A stretch of DNA of 21,640 bases from a bacterium (GTDB taxonomy: Bacteria > Fidelibacterota > Marinisomatia > Marinisomatales > Marinisomataceae): the NCBI GenBank assembly GCA_023255095.1, contig JALRJJ010000116.1, positions 1 through 21,640 of the forward strand, written 5' to 3'. This document shows positions 8,005 through 15,258 of the stretch, in pieces; position 1 is the first letter of the stretch, and every line of letters begins with the position of its first letter. Under the pieces are notes generated by a model. It was not told where the DNA came from, searched no databases, and saw only the letters and a list, made by a program, of their open reading frames with translations. The translations under genes and the position numbers were made by a program.

Positions 8005-9246
8005 ATGTTAAAAAATAGGAAAATTCAAATAGGATTAGTAGCCGCACTTTTAATAATTGCTGCTCTTTTCCTTTCTTCAAGAAATAAAGAAGAGCTTATA
8101 GAGGTAATAACAATTTCTGTAGAAAGAAAAAATCTTTCAAGTAAAGTAGTTGCAGATGGAATCTTACAGCCTGAAACTGAAGTAAAGCTTAGTGCAAATA
8201 ATACTACATACATTACTGATATTGCGGTTAAAGAGGGTGATAAAGTAAGCAAAGGGGATTTCTTAATGTCTCTTGATGAGGAACAACAAAGAGCGCAAAC
8301 TGAAGCATCTAGAGCCAGTTTAGATGCAGCTAAAGTTCAATTAGAGCAAAGAGCTTCTCAACAAAAGAGACAAAATAAACTTTACGAACAAGGGCTAATT
8401 TCTGATCAAGAAATGGAAGCAACCAATTCTTCTTATGCTTCTGCATTAAGTGCATTCAACAATGCAAAATCTAGACTTATTATGGATGAGGACTCCCTAT
8501 CCAAACTACGTTTAATTGCACCACAAGATGGAACAATTACATTTGTTGAGGGGGAGATTGGTGACTTGGCTCAAGGTGGTATGTTTAATCCAAGAGTTCT
8601 AATAAAACTTGCAGATCTAAGTAAGATGGAAGTGAATGTCAATGTCAATGAAAATGATATCGCTGGAATTGAAATCAATGATTCCGCTATTGTAGAAGTA
8701 GATGCTTTCAAGGATAAAAAATTTAAGGGAATTGTAAAGGAAGTAGCTTACGCTTCCACTACTGCTAGTGGAGGATCGCAACAGCAGGTCACAAATTTTG
8801 AAGTCAAAATCCAAATGCTTGAAGTGGTGGATGGAATGAGACCTGGAATGAGCGCTACTGTTGAAATTATCACTGAAGAAAGAAATGGAGCTTTAAGTAT
8901 TCCAATTCAATCTTTAACCACTCCAAGACCTAAGCCAACAAAAGAAAAAAAATCTAGAGTAAAGGTAGAAACTTCAAAAAGTCAAAAACCAAATTTTTCT
9001 ATGATGAGAGGTGGTGCTAATCAACCAAAAAGTACAGTTGTTTTTGTTTATGCTGACGATAAAGTCGAACAGAGAAATGTAAAAGTTGGCATTGTAGGTG
9101 AAAGAGATTATGAAGTTCTTGAAGGCTTAGAGGAAGGAGAGCAAGTGGTTTCAGGAAGTTTTGTTGCGATTAGCCGAGAACTATATGACGGAGCTAAAGT
9201 ACAATTAAAAGAAAGTCAAAATTTCAATAGAAGAACTAGTGAATAA
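8005..9246 (+). CDS. HlyD/MacA-type periplasmic adaptor (membrane fusion protein)
   Basis: 413 residues. A single N-terminal membrane anchor (about 8-25) is followed by a lipoyl/barrel-sandwich half motif (VVADGILQPETEVKLS...ITDIAVKEGDKVSKGDFLMSL). A coiled-coil hairpin comes next (about 90-155, with repeated A, Q, E and K, and NKLYEQGLISDQEME at the tip), then the second lipoyl half (LRLIAPQDGTI...GEIGDLAQGG) and beta-barrel domains ending in VGIVGERDYEVLEGLEEGEQVV. This is the adaptor that links an inner-membrane MacB-like ABC transporter to a TolC-like tunnel, matching its neighbours on both sides. An unusual Lys/Pro/Ser-rich linker (about residues 310-345, PRPKPTKEKKSRVK...) interrupts the membrane-proximal domain. 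The last 8 bases overlap the ATPase gene. Confidence 0.9.
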   Translation: MLKNRKIQIGLVAALLIIAALFLSSRNKEELIEVITISVERKNLSSKVVADGILQPETEVKLSANNTTYITDIAVKEGDKVSKGDFLMSLDEEQQRAQTEASRASLDAAKVQLEQRASQQKRQNKLYEQGLISDQEMEATNSSYASALSAFNNAKSRLIMDEDSLSKLRLIAPQDGTITFVEGEIGDLAQGGMFNPRVLIKLADLSKMEVNVNVNENDIAGIEINDSAIVEVDAFKDKKFKGIVKEVAYASTTASGGSQQQVTNFEVKIQMLEVVDGMRPGMSATVEIITEERNGALSIPIQSLTTPRPKPTKEKKSRVKVETSKSQKPNFSMMRGGANQPKSTVVFVYADDKVEQRNVKVGIVGERDYEVLEGLEEGEQVVSGSFVAISRELYDGAKVQLKESQNFNRRTSE

Positions 9247-9922
9247 AAAAGAAATTATTTCAATAGAATCAATTTCTAAAATCTACCATTTAGGAGACAA
9301 TGTTGTTAAAGCTTTAGATAATGTTTCTCTAAAAATATACGAAAATGATTTTATTTCTATTATGGGTCCATCCGGTTCCGGAAAATCAACTTTAATGAAT
9401 ATTATTGGATGTTTAGATGTACCTTCAAAAGGAACATATAAATTAGATAATATTGAAATTGACAAGATGACAGATTCTGATTTAGCAAAAATAAGAAATC
9501 AAAAAATCGGTTTTGTTTTTCAAACTTTTAATTTATTACCCAAGCTAAATGCTGTACAAAATGTTGAAGTACCTCTAATTTACTCTTCTCTGTCAAAGTC
9601 TGAAAGAATAGCAAAAGCTAAGAATGCTCTTAATTCGGTAGGTTTGGGAGATCGTTTTGATCACAAACCAAACGAGCTTTCAGGTGGACAAAGACAGAGA
9701 GTTGCTATTGCAAGAGCGCTTGTTAATAGTCCTTCTATAATTTTGGCAGATGAACCAACAGGTAATTTAGACTCTAAAAGCGGACTAGAAATATTGAAAT
9801 TTTTTGATGAACTCCATAAGGCTGGGAATACGATAATTGTTGTTACGCATGAAGATTCTGTAGCTAATAGAGCAAAAAGAAAAGTTGAGATTTTTGATGG
9901 AAAGATTTCTAAAGATGAATAA
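9239..9922 (+). CDS. MacB/LolD-type ABC transporter ATPase
   Basis: 227 residues, cytoplasmic. The Walker A motif GPSGSGKST is at 43-51, the Q-loop is FVFQTFNLLP, the signature is LSGGQRQR (147-154) and Walker B is IILADEPTGN with D171 and catalytic E172. TGNLDSKSG (the D-loop) and the switch histidine in VVTHE follow. The sequence belongs to the MacB/LolD/FtsE group, whose ATPases drive mechanotransmission rather than classical membrane transport. The length is normal for the free-standing form. The start is GTG at 9239, inside the adaptor's last codons (GTGAATAA); the protein begins KKEIISIESISKIYHLG, the expected first strand. It probably powers the two following permeases as a homodimer under a heterodimer. 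Confidence 0.93.
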   Translation: MNKKEIISIESISKIYHLGDNVVKALDNVSLKIYENDFISIMGPSGSGKSTLMNIIGCLDVPSKGTYKLDNIEIDKMTDSDLAKIRNQKIGFVFQTFNLLPKLNAVQNVEVPLIYSSLSKSERIAKAKNALNSVGLGDRFDHKPNELSGGQRQRVAIARALVNSPSIILADEPTGNLDSKSGLEILKFFDELHKAGNTIIVVTHEDSVANRAKRKVEIFDGKISKDE

Positions 9923-11129
9923 CATTTTTCAAAATATTGCAATTGGCCTAAGGGCAATAAAGTCAAACCCCACTAGAGTTTTTCTTACTTCACTTGGGCT
10001 CACTATTGGTATTTTTACTGTCAGTATTATTACTGCTGGAGTTTCCAGCATTGATAAAGAGTTTGAAAAATCGATGGCATATTATGGAAATGACAAATTA
10101 TATGTCTCGACATGGCCTTGGTCGTTCAATTTTGATTGGTGGAAATATAGGAATCGTCCAAGAATTGAAGAAGATAATCTTCAATATATTACTCAATATA
10201 GCCAATACATTGACGATGTTAGCTTGAGAAAAACGAGTTGGATTCGAGGTTCGTATGGCAATACTGCGTCATGGCTACAAATTAATGGAGTTTATCCGAG
10301 TTATCAGGATATGTTGAGTGGGACTAAAATAGAAAATGGTAGATTTTTTTCTCAAAACGAATGGGATTTACAACGTCGAGTAATTATCGTTGGTGCCACC
10401 GTTCGTGATGGTTTTTTTGATGGTCAAGATCCTATAGGAAAGACTATCCGATTAGGTGGAGTTTCTTTTGAAGTTATTGGAGAGCTAAAGAAACAAGGAA
10501 TGGGAATGGTTCCGGGCGGAACATTAGATAATCTAGTTATTATGCCATCCACCACTTTCAAAAGAATCCTAACTAGGTGGGGTTTTGATGAGTTAGTTCT
10601 TAAGACACGGCCTGAACAAATGGCTATAGCCAAAGAAGAAGCAGAAATGATTATGAGAGTTGCACGAAAACTTAAACCTGATGAAGAAAATAATTTTGCT
10701 GTCAATTCTGCCGATGCTTACAAGCAACAATTTGATAGTCTTAAAATTGCTATTGCTGGGGTAGGATTTTTAGTAACCGGAATCTCTTTAATTGTTTCTG
10801 CTATTGGGATCATGAACGTTATGTTTGTTTCTGTCAAAGAACGAACTAAAGAAATTGGTTTAAGAAAAGCTATGGGAGCAACAAGTAGAAATATTTTGGT
10901 GCAATTTCTTAGCGAAGCCGTAACAATTTCAATTATCGGAGGTCTAGCTGGAATAATCCTTGTCAAATTATTAACACTAGCACTTGCTTCATTTCTTCCA
11001 GTTTCTTTTGACTTACTATTGATTTTTTACACTTTTTTAGTCTGTGTCTTTATTGGTATTACTGCAGGAATGATTCCAGCCAGAAACGCAGCTAGTCTTA
11101 ATCCTATCGATGCTTTAAGACATGAATAG
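9915..11129 (+). CDS. MacB/FtsX-type ABC permease, first copy
   Basis: 404 residues from ATG 9915. An N-terminal amphipathic segment (IAIGLRAIKSNPTRVFLTSLGLTIGIF) leads into transmembrane helix 1 (about 18-40). A periplasmic domain of about 235 residues follows, containing the MacB_PCD pattern GRFFSQNEW...RRVIIVGATVRDGFF...DPIGKTIRLGG..FEVIG. Three C-terminal helices lie near 278-305, 330-360 and 370-395, with VKERTKEIGLRKAMGA between the first two and the ending NPIDALRHE. This is the four-helix FtsX/MacB fold. The N-terminal periplasmic part has a tryptophan-rich patch near residues 63-77 (WPWSFNFDWWKYRNR) not seen in its partner. An upstream in-frame TTG (9885) is rejected because ATG 9915 begins at the conserved amphipathic helix and gives the same 8-base overlap as the neighbouring junctions. 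Confidence 0.9.
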   Translation: MNNIFQNIAIGLRAIKSNPTRVFLTSLGLTIGIFTVSIITAGVSSIDKEFEKSMAYYGNDKLYVSTWPWSFNFDWWKYRNRPRIEEDNLQYITQYSQYIDDVSLRKTSWIRGSYGNTASWLQINGVYPSYQDMLSGTKIENGRFFSQNEWDLQRRVIIVGATVRDGFFDGQDPIGKTIRLGGVSFEVIGELKKQGMGMVPGGTLDNLVIMPSTTFKRILTRWGFDELVLKTRPEQMAIAKEEAEMIMRVARKLKPDEENNFAVNSADAYKQQFDSLKIAIAGVGFLVTGISLIVSAIGIMNVMFVSVKERTKEIGLRKAMGATSRNILVQFLSEAVTISIIGGLAGIILVKLLTLALASFLPVSFDLLLIFYTFLVCVFIGITAGMIPARNAASLNPIDALRHE

Positions 11130-12387
11130 AATATTCAATTATTTGTCTGATGCAATTGGTGGAGTTCTATACTATTTCAGTCAAACAAAACTTCGTACTG
11201 CACTTACATTATTAGGTATCACAGTAGGTGTTTCTTCAATCATTGCAATCATGACAGTGTTGGCAACTTTTCAACGAGCTACAGATGGTCTAGTTAGTGA
11301 GATGAAGACTAATGTTTTTTATATTACTAAAGATAATCCAACTGAAATATCTTTTGGAGTTCGACATAGTGGAGCAAGAAATAAACCCAGTATTACCTGG
11401 ACAGAGTATGAACAATTAAAGCGTTCACTAACTTTAACAACTAATATGTCAGCGGTAGTTGCTGAAGAACCCAGTGATCGAACTATTTCATTTGAAGGTG
11501 AAGAGTTAAAAAATAGATTAAGTAGTCTTTGGGGTAGCGATGGAGACATACTTTCACTTTATAAATATGATATTATTGATGGGAGAAGTATTCGACAAAT
11601 CGATCTTGACAACTCTTCTCGAGTTGCAATGATTGGTTATGATGTTAAAGAAGAACTTTTCCCTTTCTCAAATCCTGTGGGTCAAACAATCAAAATTGAT
11701 AATATTCCTTTTGAAGTAATCTGTGTTTTAAGTCCTAAAGGAAAAGTTTTAGGTCAAAGTATGGACTCAACTATTGGAATTCCTATATCTACTTACCTCA
11801 AATATTTTGGCGGTCGAAGTTGGAGGAGAGCCGATTTACAGCTGATTTTAGAATCTGAGTCGATGGAAACTCTTGATGAAGCTTCTGATGAAGCTATAGG
11901 AGTTTTTAGGTCAATACGAAAAATTCCTCCTGGAGCTGAAAATAACTTTTATCTTGCAACGAATGATCAATTACAAGAAACCTTTGGAGATTTCACTTCT
12001 TATTTAAAAATGTTTATTGGTTTAGTAGCCGGAATTTCATTATTAGTAGCCGGAATTGGAATCGCAAACATTATGTTAGTTTCTTTAACAGAAAGAATTA
12101 AAGAAATTGGTGTTAGAAAGGCTTTAGGCGCTAGAAAAAGTGATATATTTTTACAATTTTTAATTGAAGCCTCCTTAATCTCTATTATTGGGGGGATAGT
12201 TGGGATTATCTTGGGAGTTTCTTTTGGTAACATCGTTGCTTATTTTTTACAACAAGATCCTCTCATTCCATTTAACTGGATTTTTTATAGCTTAGGAATT
12301 TGCGCTCTAATGGGAATTATTTTTGGGCTTTATCCAGCTTTAAAAGCTTCTAGATTAAATCCTATCGATTCAATGAGATATGAATAA
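11122..12387 (+). CDS. MacB/FtsX-type ABC permease, second copy
   Basis: 421 residues with the same fold as the preceding permease. The first helix is near 23-50 (KLRTALTLLGITVGVSSIIAIMTVL). The large periplasmic domain carries GRSIRQIDLDNSSRVAMIGYDVKEELF and PVGQTIKIDNIPFEVI. The last three helices have LTERIKEIGVRKALGA between them, and the protein ends SRLNPIDSMRYE. It starts at ATG 11122 within the tail of the first permease (ATGAATAG, 8-base overlap). Two different permeases served by one ATPase imply a heterodimeric MacB-like pump. The substrate is unknown: MacAB-TolC relatives move macrolides, heme precursors, toxins, peptides or lipoproteins. A 38-base gap separates it from gatC. Confidence 0.9.
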   Translation: MNRIFNYLSDAIGGVLYYFSQTKLRTALTLLGITVGVSSIIAIMTVLATFQRATDGLVSEMKTNVFYITKDNPTEISFGVRHSGARNKPSITWTEYEQLKRSLTLTTNMSAVVAEEPSDRTISFEGEELKNRLSSLWGSDGDILSLYKYDIIDGRSIRQIDLDNSSRVAMIGYDVKEELFPFSNPVGQTIKIDNIPFEVICVLSPKGKVLGQSMDSTIGIPISTYLKYFGGRSWRRADLQLILESESMETLDEASDEAIGVFRSIRKIPPGAENNFYLATNDQLQETFGDFTSYLKMFIGLVAGISLLVAGIGIANIMLVSLTERIKEIGVRKALGARKSDIFLQFLIEASLISIIGGIVGIILGVSFGNIVAYFLQQDPLIPFNWIFYSLGICALMGIIFGLYPALKASRLNPIDSMRYE

Positions 12388-12391
12388 ATTT

Positions 12392-12418
12392 TTGATTTAT
12401 TTATAGCTAATCTATAAT
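12392..12418 (+). promoter_or_regulatory. Candidate promoter ahead of gatC
   Basis: TTGATT (12392-12397) and a perfect TATAAT (12413-12418) are separated by 15 bases, slightly short of ideal. They fill most of the 38-base gap between the permease and gatC. ATG 12426 lies 7 bases after the -10 element, so a transcript from here would be leaderless or nearly so. If real, it drives the gatC-to-argF run independently of the efflux operon. Confidence 0.35.
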
Positions 12419-12425
12419 TTCAAAA

Positions 12426-12734
12426 ATGTCAGAAGCAAAATTATCAAAAAAAGAAATTCAAAAAATTGCTAATCTTTCAAAATTAAATCTATCAGAAGAA
12501 GAGCTCAAAAAATATACTAAAGAGCTGAACGAAATAGTTCAGTATATGAATTTATTGAACGAGGTTGATACTGAAGGGGTTGAACCGATGTTTAATGTCC
12601 ATGGACATAAAACTCTTGTAGTAGCTGATGATCCTTTAGACCCTATAAAAATAGAATCTCTTCAAAAAATATTTCCAAAATCACTCGATGGATACATTAA
12701 AATTCCACAAGTTGTAAAAAAAGAAAAAAAGTGA
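12426..12734 (+). CDS. gatC: Asp-tRNA(Asn)/Glu-tRNA(Gln) amidotransferase subunit C
   Basis: 102 residues, the normal GatC length. The pattern IQKIANLSKLNLSEEELKKYTKELNEIVQYMNLLNEVDTEGVEP is diagnostic, and the end ...KSLDGYIKIPQVV matches the family's DG(Y/F)(F/I)xVPxVV tail. GatC tethers GatA and GatB in the cytoplasmic complex that amidates mischarged Glu-tRNA(Gln) or Asp-tRNA(Asn). gatA and gatB are not in the window, so the complex is encoded at more than one locus. The gene overlaps kdsB by 4 bases (GTGA) and is thus the first gene of the Kdo/LPS run. A lysine-rich tail of about six residues (KKEKK) is lineage-specific. Confidence 0.92.
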   Translation: MSEAKLSKKEIQKIANLSKLNLSEEELKKYTKELNEIVQYMNLLNEVDTEGVEPMFNVHGHKTLVVADDPLDPIKIESLQKIFPKSLDGYIKIPQVVKKEKK

Positions 12735-13408
12735 TTGTTGGCGTTATACCTGCTAGGATAGGTTCTACAAGATTCCCCAGAAAACTTCTTTATCAAATTG
12801 AAGGCAAAAGTGTCATTGAGCATGTATTTTCTCAGGCTAAGCTCTCAAAAAAAATTAACAAGTTAATCATAGCTACTGATTCGAATGAAATTGCTTCACT
12901 TTTTAATCCATCAGATGTGGTTTTAACTAAAACATCTCACCAATCAGGTACAGATAGAGTAGGTGAGGCAATTCAGAATTTAGATTATGATATAGTAGTA
13001 AATATTCAGGGAGATGAACCTAAAATTGATCCAGAATTAATAGATCGTTTAATTGAATCACTAGAAGGTTCTCAAGCAGGAATGGCTTCCTTAGCATCTA
13101 GAATAATTGAGGATAAAGATTTTGAAGATCCTAACGTAGTTAAAGTATTAATCGATAATTATAACTATGCTATTAAATTTTATAGAGAAACAGATAAAAA
13201 AAATAATTTATTGAGACATGTGGGAATCTATGCCTTTAAAAAAGAAACTTTTGAAAAATTTATTAAGCTTTCAATGACAAAAAATGAAATAAAACTAAAA
13301 TTAGAGCAATTAAGGGCAATGGATAATAGAATTCCAATTAAAATTGTTGTTTCTGACTTTAAGTTTAGAAGTATTGATGTTGAAGAAGATTTGATATATT
13401 ATCAGTAA
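12731..13408 (+). CDS. kdsB: 3-deoxy-manno-octulosonate cytidylyltransferase (CMP-Kdo synthetase), short form
   Basis: 225 residues against about 245-255 for most KdsB. It activates Kdo with CTP to give CMP-Kdo for lipid A glycosylation. Visible family motifs are VIPARIGSTRFPRKLL (5-20), KTSHQSGTDRV, VVNIQGDEP (the metal/CTP site), GMASLA, NVVKV, LLRHVGIYAFKKETF, LEQLRAM and the end SIDVEEDL. Compared with the E. coli enzyme as I remember it, about 15 residues are missing between YAIKFYR and LLRHVGIY, where others carry an 'IPxxRD' loop. The usual 'SPLE' motif reads TKNE and the C-terminal helix is clipped. The start is GTG 12731, required to keep the first strand and giving a 4-base overlap with gatC. 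The pairing with kdsA and kdsC supports Kdo as substrate, but a modified Kdo cannot be excluded. Confidence 0.9.
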   Translation: MIVGVIPARIGSTRFPRKLLYQIEGKSVIEHVFSQAKLSKKINKLIIATDSNEIASLFNPSDVVLTKTSHQSGTDRVGEAIQNLDYDIVVNIQGDEPKIDPELIDRLIESLEGSQAGMASLASRIIEDKDFEDPNVVKVLIDNYNYAIKFYRETDKKNNLLRHVGIYAFKKETFEKFIKLSMTKNEIKLKLEQLRAMDNRIPIKIVVSDFKFRSIDVEEDLIYYQ

Positions 13409-13416
13409 AGTAATTA

Positions 13417-14238
13417 ATGAATATAATAAAAAATAATTCTATTCTTTTCGGAGGAAATTCTTTGCCTTTCATTGGAGGTCCGTGTGTTATTGAAAGCAAA
13501 GAACATTCTTTGTTAATGGCTAAGGAAATTAAAGCTATAACTGATAAAATTAATATCCCTTATATCTTTAAGACATCCTTTGATAAAGCAAATCGTACTT
13601 CAATTAATTCTTATCGGGGTGTTGATTTATCAACTGCAATTGAAATTTTTCAATCAATTAAGAAGGAATACAGTTTACCAATCTTAACAGATGTTCATAC
13701 GCCTGAGCAAGCTGAAAAAATATCTGATTTTGTTGATATTTTACAAATTCCTGCCTTTTTATGTCGACAAACTGATTTATTAGTTGCTGCAGGTAAAACG
13801 GGAAAAATTATTAATGTCAAGAAAGGACAGTTTCTATCTCCAAGAAAAATTTCAAATATTATTGAAAAAATTGAAAGCACAGGAAATAAAAATATTTTAA
13901 TTACAGAAAGAGGATCATCCTTCGGATTAGATTCGCTGGTTGTAGATATGAAATCTATTCCAATAATGCAGTCATTCGGTTATCCCGTAATTTTTGATGC
14001 TAGCCATAGTATACAGGCTCCAGGTTTAATGGAGAGCACAACTGGCGGAGAGAGAGAATTTATACCTACTTTGGTCAATGCTGCTGTAGCATCAGGATGT
14101 GATGGATTGTTCATTGAAGTTCATGATAATGTAGAGCAAGCTTTAAGTGATTCAAGCTCACAGTGGCCTTTAAACAAACTTGAAACCCTTTTAAAATCTG
14201 CATTACATTTCAGAAAGGCATACCTTGATGTTAAATAA
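13417..14238 (+). CDS. kdsA: 3-deoxy-8-phosphooctulonate synthase, metal-dependent class
   Basis: 273 residues, full length. It condenses phosphoenolpyruvate with arabinose 5-phosphate to Kdo-8-phosphate. Motifs: FIGGPCVIES (18-27), FKTSFDKANRTSINSYRG (51-68), LTDVHTPEQA, QIPAFLCRQTDLL, NVKKGQFLSP, ITERGSSFG, DASHSIQ, GGEREF and LFIEVH. The four metal ligands known from the Aquifex aeolicus enzyme (Cys11, His185, Glu222, Asp233) align at a constant offset of 12 with C23, H197, E234 and D245 here. This places it in the metal-dependent class rather than the metal-free E. coli class. No Shine-Dalgarno site is evident. It starts 8 bases after kdsB and overlaps kdsC by 11 bases. Confidence 0.95.
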   Translation: MNIIKNNSILFGGNSLPFIGGPCVIESKEHSLLMAKEIKAITDKINIPYIFKTSFDKANRTSINSYRGVDLSTAIEIFQSIKKEYSLPILTDVHTPEQAEKISDFVDILQIPAFLCRQTDLLVAAGKTGKIINVKKGQFLSPRKISNIIEKIESTGNKNILITERGSSFGLDSLVVDMKSIPIMQSFGYPVIFDASHSIQAPGLMESTTGGEREFIPTLVNAAVASGCDGLFIEVHDNVEQALSDSSSQWPLNKLETLLKSALHFRKAYLDVK

Positions 14239-14758
14239 ATTAAAAAGTATTAAAATGTTAATTTGTGATGTAGATGGAATTCTCACAGATGGGAAATTTA
14301 TAATTGATTCTGACGGTAGAGAGTCAAAAATGTTTCATGCTTTGGATGGAGTAGGCTTCGTGATGTTAAGAATGCTTAATCTAAATATCATTACAGTTTG
14401 GATCACGGGTAGAGAAGCATATTCTACTCAAATTAGAGCTGACCAATTACAAATTGATGAATTATATAATGGAGTTATTCGAAAAATAGATGCATATAAT
14501 GAGTTAAAAGAAAAGTATAATTTAAATGATAATGAGATTTGCTTTATTGGCGACGATATAATTGACTTACCAATTCTTGAAAAAGTTGGATGTCCCATAT
14601 CTGTTCCTAATGCTCCAGAATATGTTAAGAATGCTTCAATCTATGTGACACAAAAACATGGTGGTGAAGGTGCTGTTAGAGAAGTTATTGATCTTATTAT
14701 TCAGTCAAAGGGAGATTTTGAAAATCATTTAAATTCTCTAATTGATGAATTAAAATGA
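14228..14758 (+). CDS. kdsC: 3-deoxy-manno-octulosonate-8-phosphatase (HAD family)
   Basis: 176 residues from ATG 14228. It removes phosphate from Kdo-8-phosphate to give Kdo, the step after KdsA. HAD motif I is ICDVDGILTDGKF (nucleophile D14, acid D16), motif II is WITGRE, and motif IV is CFIGDDIIDLPIL. The conserved PISVPNAPEYVKNAS and KHGGEGAVREVI near the end are typical of the tetrameric, cap-less KdsC group. A TTG at 14225, one codon upstream, is in frame, but ATG 14228 is the simpler start, with AGAAAGG about 9 bases before it. It overlaps kdsA by 11 bases and lptC by 4 bases (ATGA). No kdsD (arabinose-5-phosphate isomerase) is nearby. Confidence 0.94.
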   Translation: MLNKLKSIKMLICDVDGILTDGKFIIDSDGRESKMFHALDGVGFVMLRMLNLNIITVWITGREAYSTQIRADQLQIDELYNGVIRKIDAYNELKEKYNLNDNEICFIGDDIIDLPILEKVGCPISVPNAPEYVKNASIYVTQKHGGEGAVREVIDLIIQSKGDFENHLNSLIDELK

Positions 14759-15258
14759 AATTAGTTATTATCGCGCTATTTTTAATTAGTTGTTCTGAAA
14801 TTCGTGAAGTTAAGAATTCTAACACCCCTATAAACGTTCAAGAATCTTCATCTGTAGAGATTACTATAACCGATAAGGGTGAGATTTCTTCATTAGTAAA
14901 ATCAGATTTATTAATTCAAAATGATAAAGAAAGTTTTATGAGACTGAATGGAAATGTTCAGATAATTTTATTTGAGAATAAAAATCTCTCATCAATTACA
15001 AGTTGTGATTCAGCATTTGTTGATCAAGAAAAAAATATAATAAAGGCATTTGGGAATATCCAAGTCAAAGGGATAGAAGAAAAGTTTCTTTTTTGTCAAA
15101 CGATGGAATGGAACAATGATTCTAACAAAATTATTTCAGATTCAGATGTTCTTTTTATCACTTCAAAAGATACTCTTTATGGGAATTATTTTGAATCAGA
15201 TATTGATCTTTCTAATTGGATTTTAAGAAATCCAAAAGGAGTTATTAACAATGAGTAA
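14755..15258 (+). CDS. lptC: LptC-like LPS export lipoprotein
   Basis: 167 residues. A very short lipoprotein signal (MKLVIIALFLISC, lipobox LISC with Cys13) is followed by one OstA/LptC beta-jellyroll. Features are LLIQNDKESFMRLNGNVQIILFENKNLSSITSCDSAF, then NIIKAFGNIQVKG, LFCQTMEWNNDSNKIISDSDVLF and the end NYFESDIDLSNWILRNPKGVI. LptC normally bridges LptFGB in the inner membrane to LptA in the periplasm. Here it is a predicted lipoprotein, as in Bacteroidota-type homologues, rather than anchored by one helix as in E. coli. It overlaps kdsC (ATGA) and lptB (ATGAGTAA). No lptA lies between it and lptB. A fused LptC/LptA role is possible but the length fits one domain only. Confidence 0.8.
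   Translation: MKLVIIALFLISCSEIREVKNSNTPINVQESSSVEITITDKGEISSLVKSDLLIQNDKESFMRLNGNVQIILFENKNLSSITSCDSAFVDQEKNIIKAFGNIQVKGIEEKFLFCQTMEWNNDSNKIISDSDVLFITSKDTLYGNYFESDIDLSNWILRNPKGVINNE
15236..15241 (+). promoter_or_regulatory. Shine-Dalgarno site for lptB
   Basis: AAGGAG lies 9 bases before ATG 15251 and inside the end of lptC (codons for Pro-Lys-Gly-Val). It supports ATG 15251 as the lptB start despite the 8-base overlap with lptC. Confidence 0.55.

Noticed and set aside
9661..9966. Minus-strand open frame of about 100 codons opposite the ATPase.
   Set aside because: It lies fully over the conserved signature and Walker B region of the ATPase and shows no recognisable domain, so it is a mirror of the coding strand.
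12022..12057. Exact 15-base direct repeat (TTAGTAGCCGGAATT) with a 21-base period in permease 2.
   Set aside because: It encodes LVAGISL/LVAGIGI in a transmembrane helix. The first permease has the same length and a similar glycine pattern at this site, so it is a family feature and not a fresh duplication.
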